The notes beneath the pieces were generated by a model that saw only the letters and a program-made list of their open reading frames with translations, ran no database searches and had not been told where the DNA came from. From Sphingomonas yabuuchiae (GTDB lineage: Bacteria > Pseudomonadota > Alphaproteobacteria > Sphingomonadales > Sphingomonadaceae), in contig NZ_JACHNX010000007.1 in assembly GCF_014199595.1 (NCBI RefSeq), forward strand, positions 1 to 64,000: DNA of 64,000 nt. Reading direction: 5' to 3'. A program made the position numbers and the translations under genes. Positions within the stretch are counted from its first letter, which is position 1; the number at the start of each line of letters is the position of its first letter. Of this stretch, positions 63,978-64,000 are shown piece after piece.

Positions 63978-64000
63978 TCGTTTGAACATATAAAGATTGT

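Overview
The window looks like chromosomal DNA of a sphingomonad (Alphaproteobacteria, Sphingomonas or a close relative). The evidence is the high GC content and the gene neighbourhoods: a complete ybgC-tolQRAB-pal cluster, an aa3-type cytochrome oxidase cluster (ctaCD, then ctaB-small protein-ctaG-ctaE-DUF983-SURF1-thrC), hisS-prfA-prmC-DUF4167, pyrE-pdxJ-acpS-lepB, and lysC divergent from ubiG. I found no rRNA, tRNA, CRISPR array, prophage or insertion sequence. Almost every gene is a complete reading frame, and many neighbours overlap by one or four bases (TGATG, ATGA), so translationally coupled operons are the rule.

Layout. 0.3-3.1 kb: a family 2 glycosyltransferase and an oligosaccharide flippase, probably the end of a surface-polysaccharide locus. 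3.1-8.3 kb (minus): translation and release genes (hisS, prfA, prmC), DUF4167 and a cysteine hydrolase. 8.5-13.2 kb (plus): a membrane diguanylate cyclase, DUF1345, an M61 peptidase and pyrophosphatase. 13.5-17.6 kb: GNAT, EamA, a barrel-like exported protein, Nudix and ispG. 17.6-20.7 kb: acyltransferase, isoaspartyl peptidase and S1/P1 nuclease. 20.8-25.5 kb (minus): Tol-Pal. 25.6-26.2 kb: a four-helix membrane protein with a tiny XRE repressor and tandem palindromic operators. 26.2-32.8 kb: lipoprotein, nitronate monooxygenase, lysC, ubiG, a GT-C protein and a deacetylase. 32.8-37.4 kb: a second glycosyltransferase group. 37.4-41.3 kb (minus): AI-2E transporter, lepB, acpS, pdxJ, pyrE. 41.5-54.2 kb (plus): oxidase genes with DUF1800, DUF1501 and an alcohol dehydrogenase placed between ctaD and ctaB. 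54.2-64 kb: methyltransferases, ccmAB, a zincin, pterin dehydratase, FAH-family hydrolase, DEAD-box helicase, kup and pdeM.

The most striking non-gene structure is a dense set of intergenic palindromic repeats of at least four kinds. They sit almost only between genes, usually within about 20 bases of a stop codon and often between convergent genes. Some copies abut or overlap a stop codon, three kinds are stacked in one 270-bp spacer, and one copy has nested terminal inverted repeats. They may act as 3'-end or termination structures, and at least one kind looks as if it was once mobile. The other system worth testing is the XRE and membrane-protein pair with its two operators.
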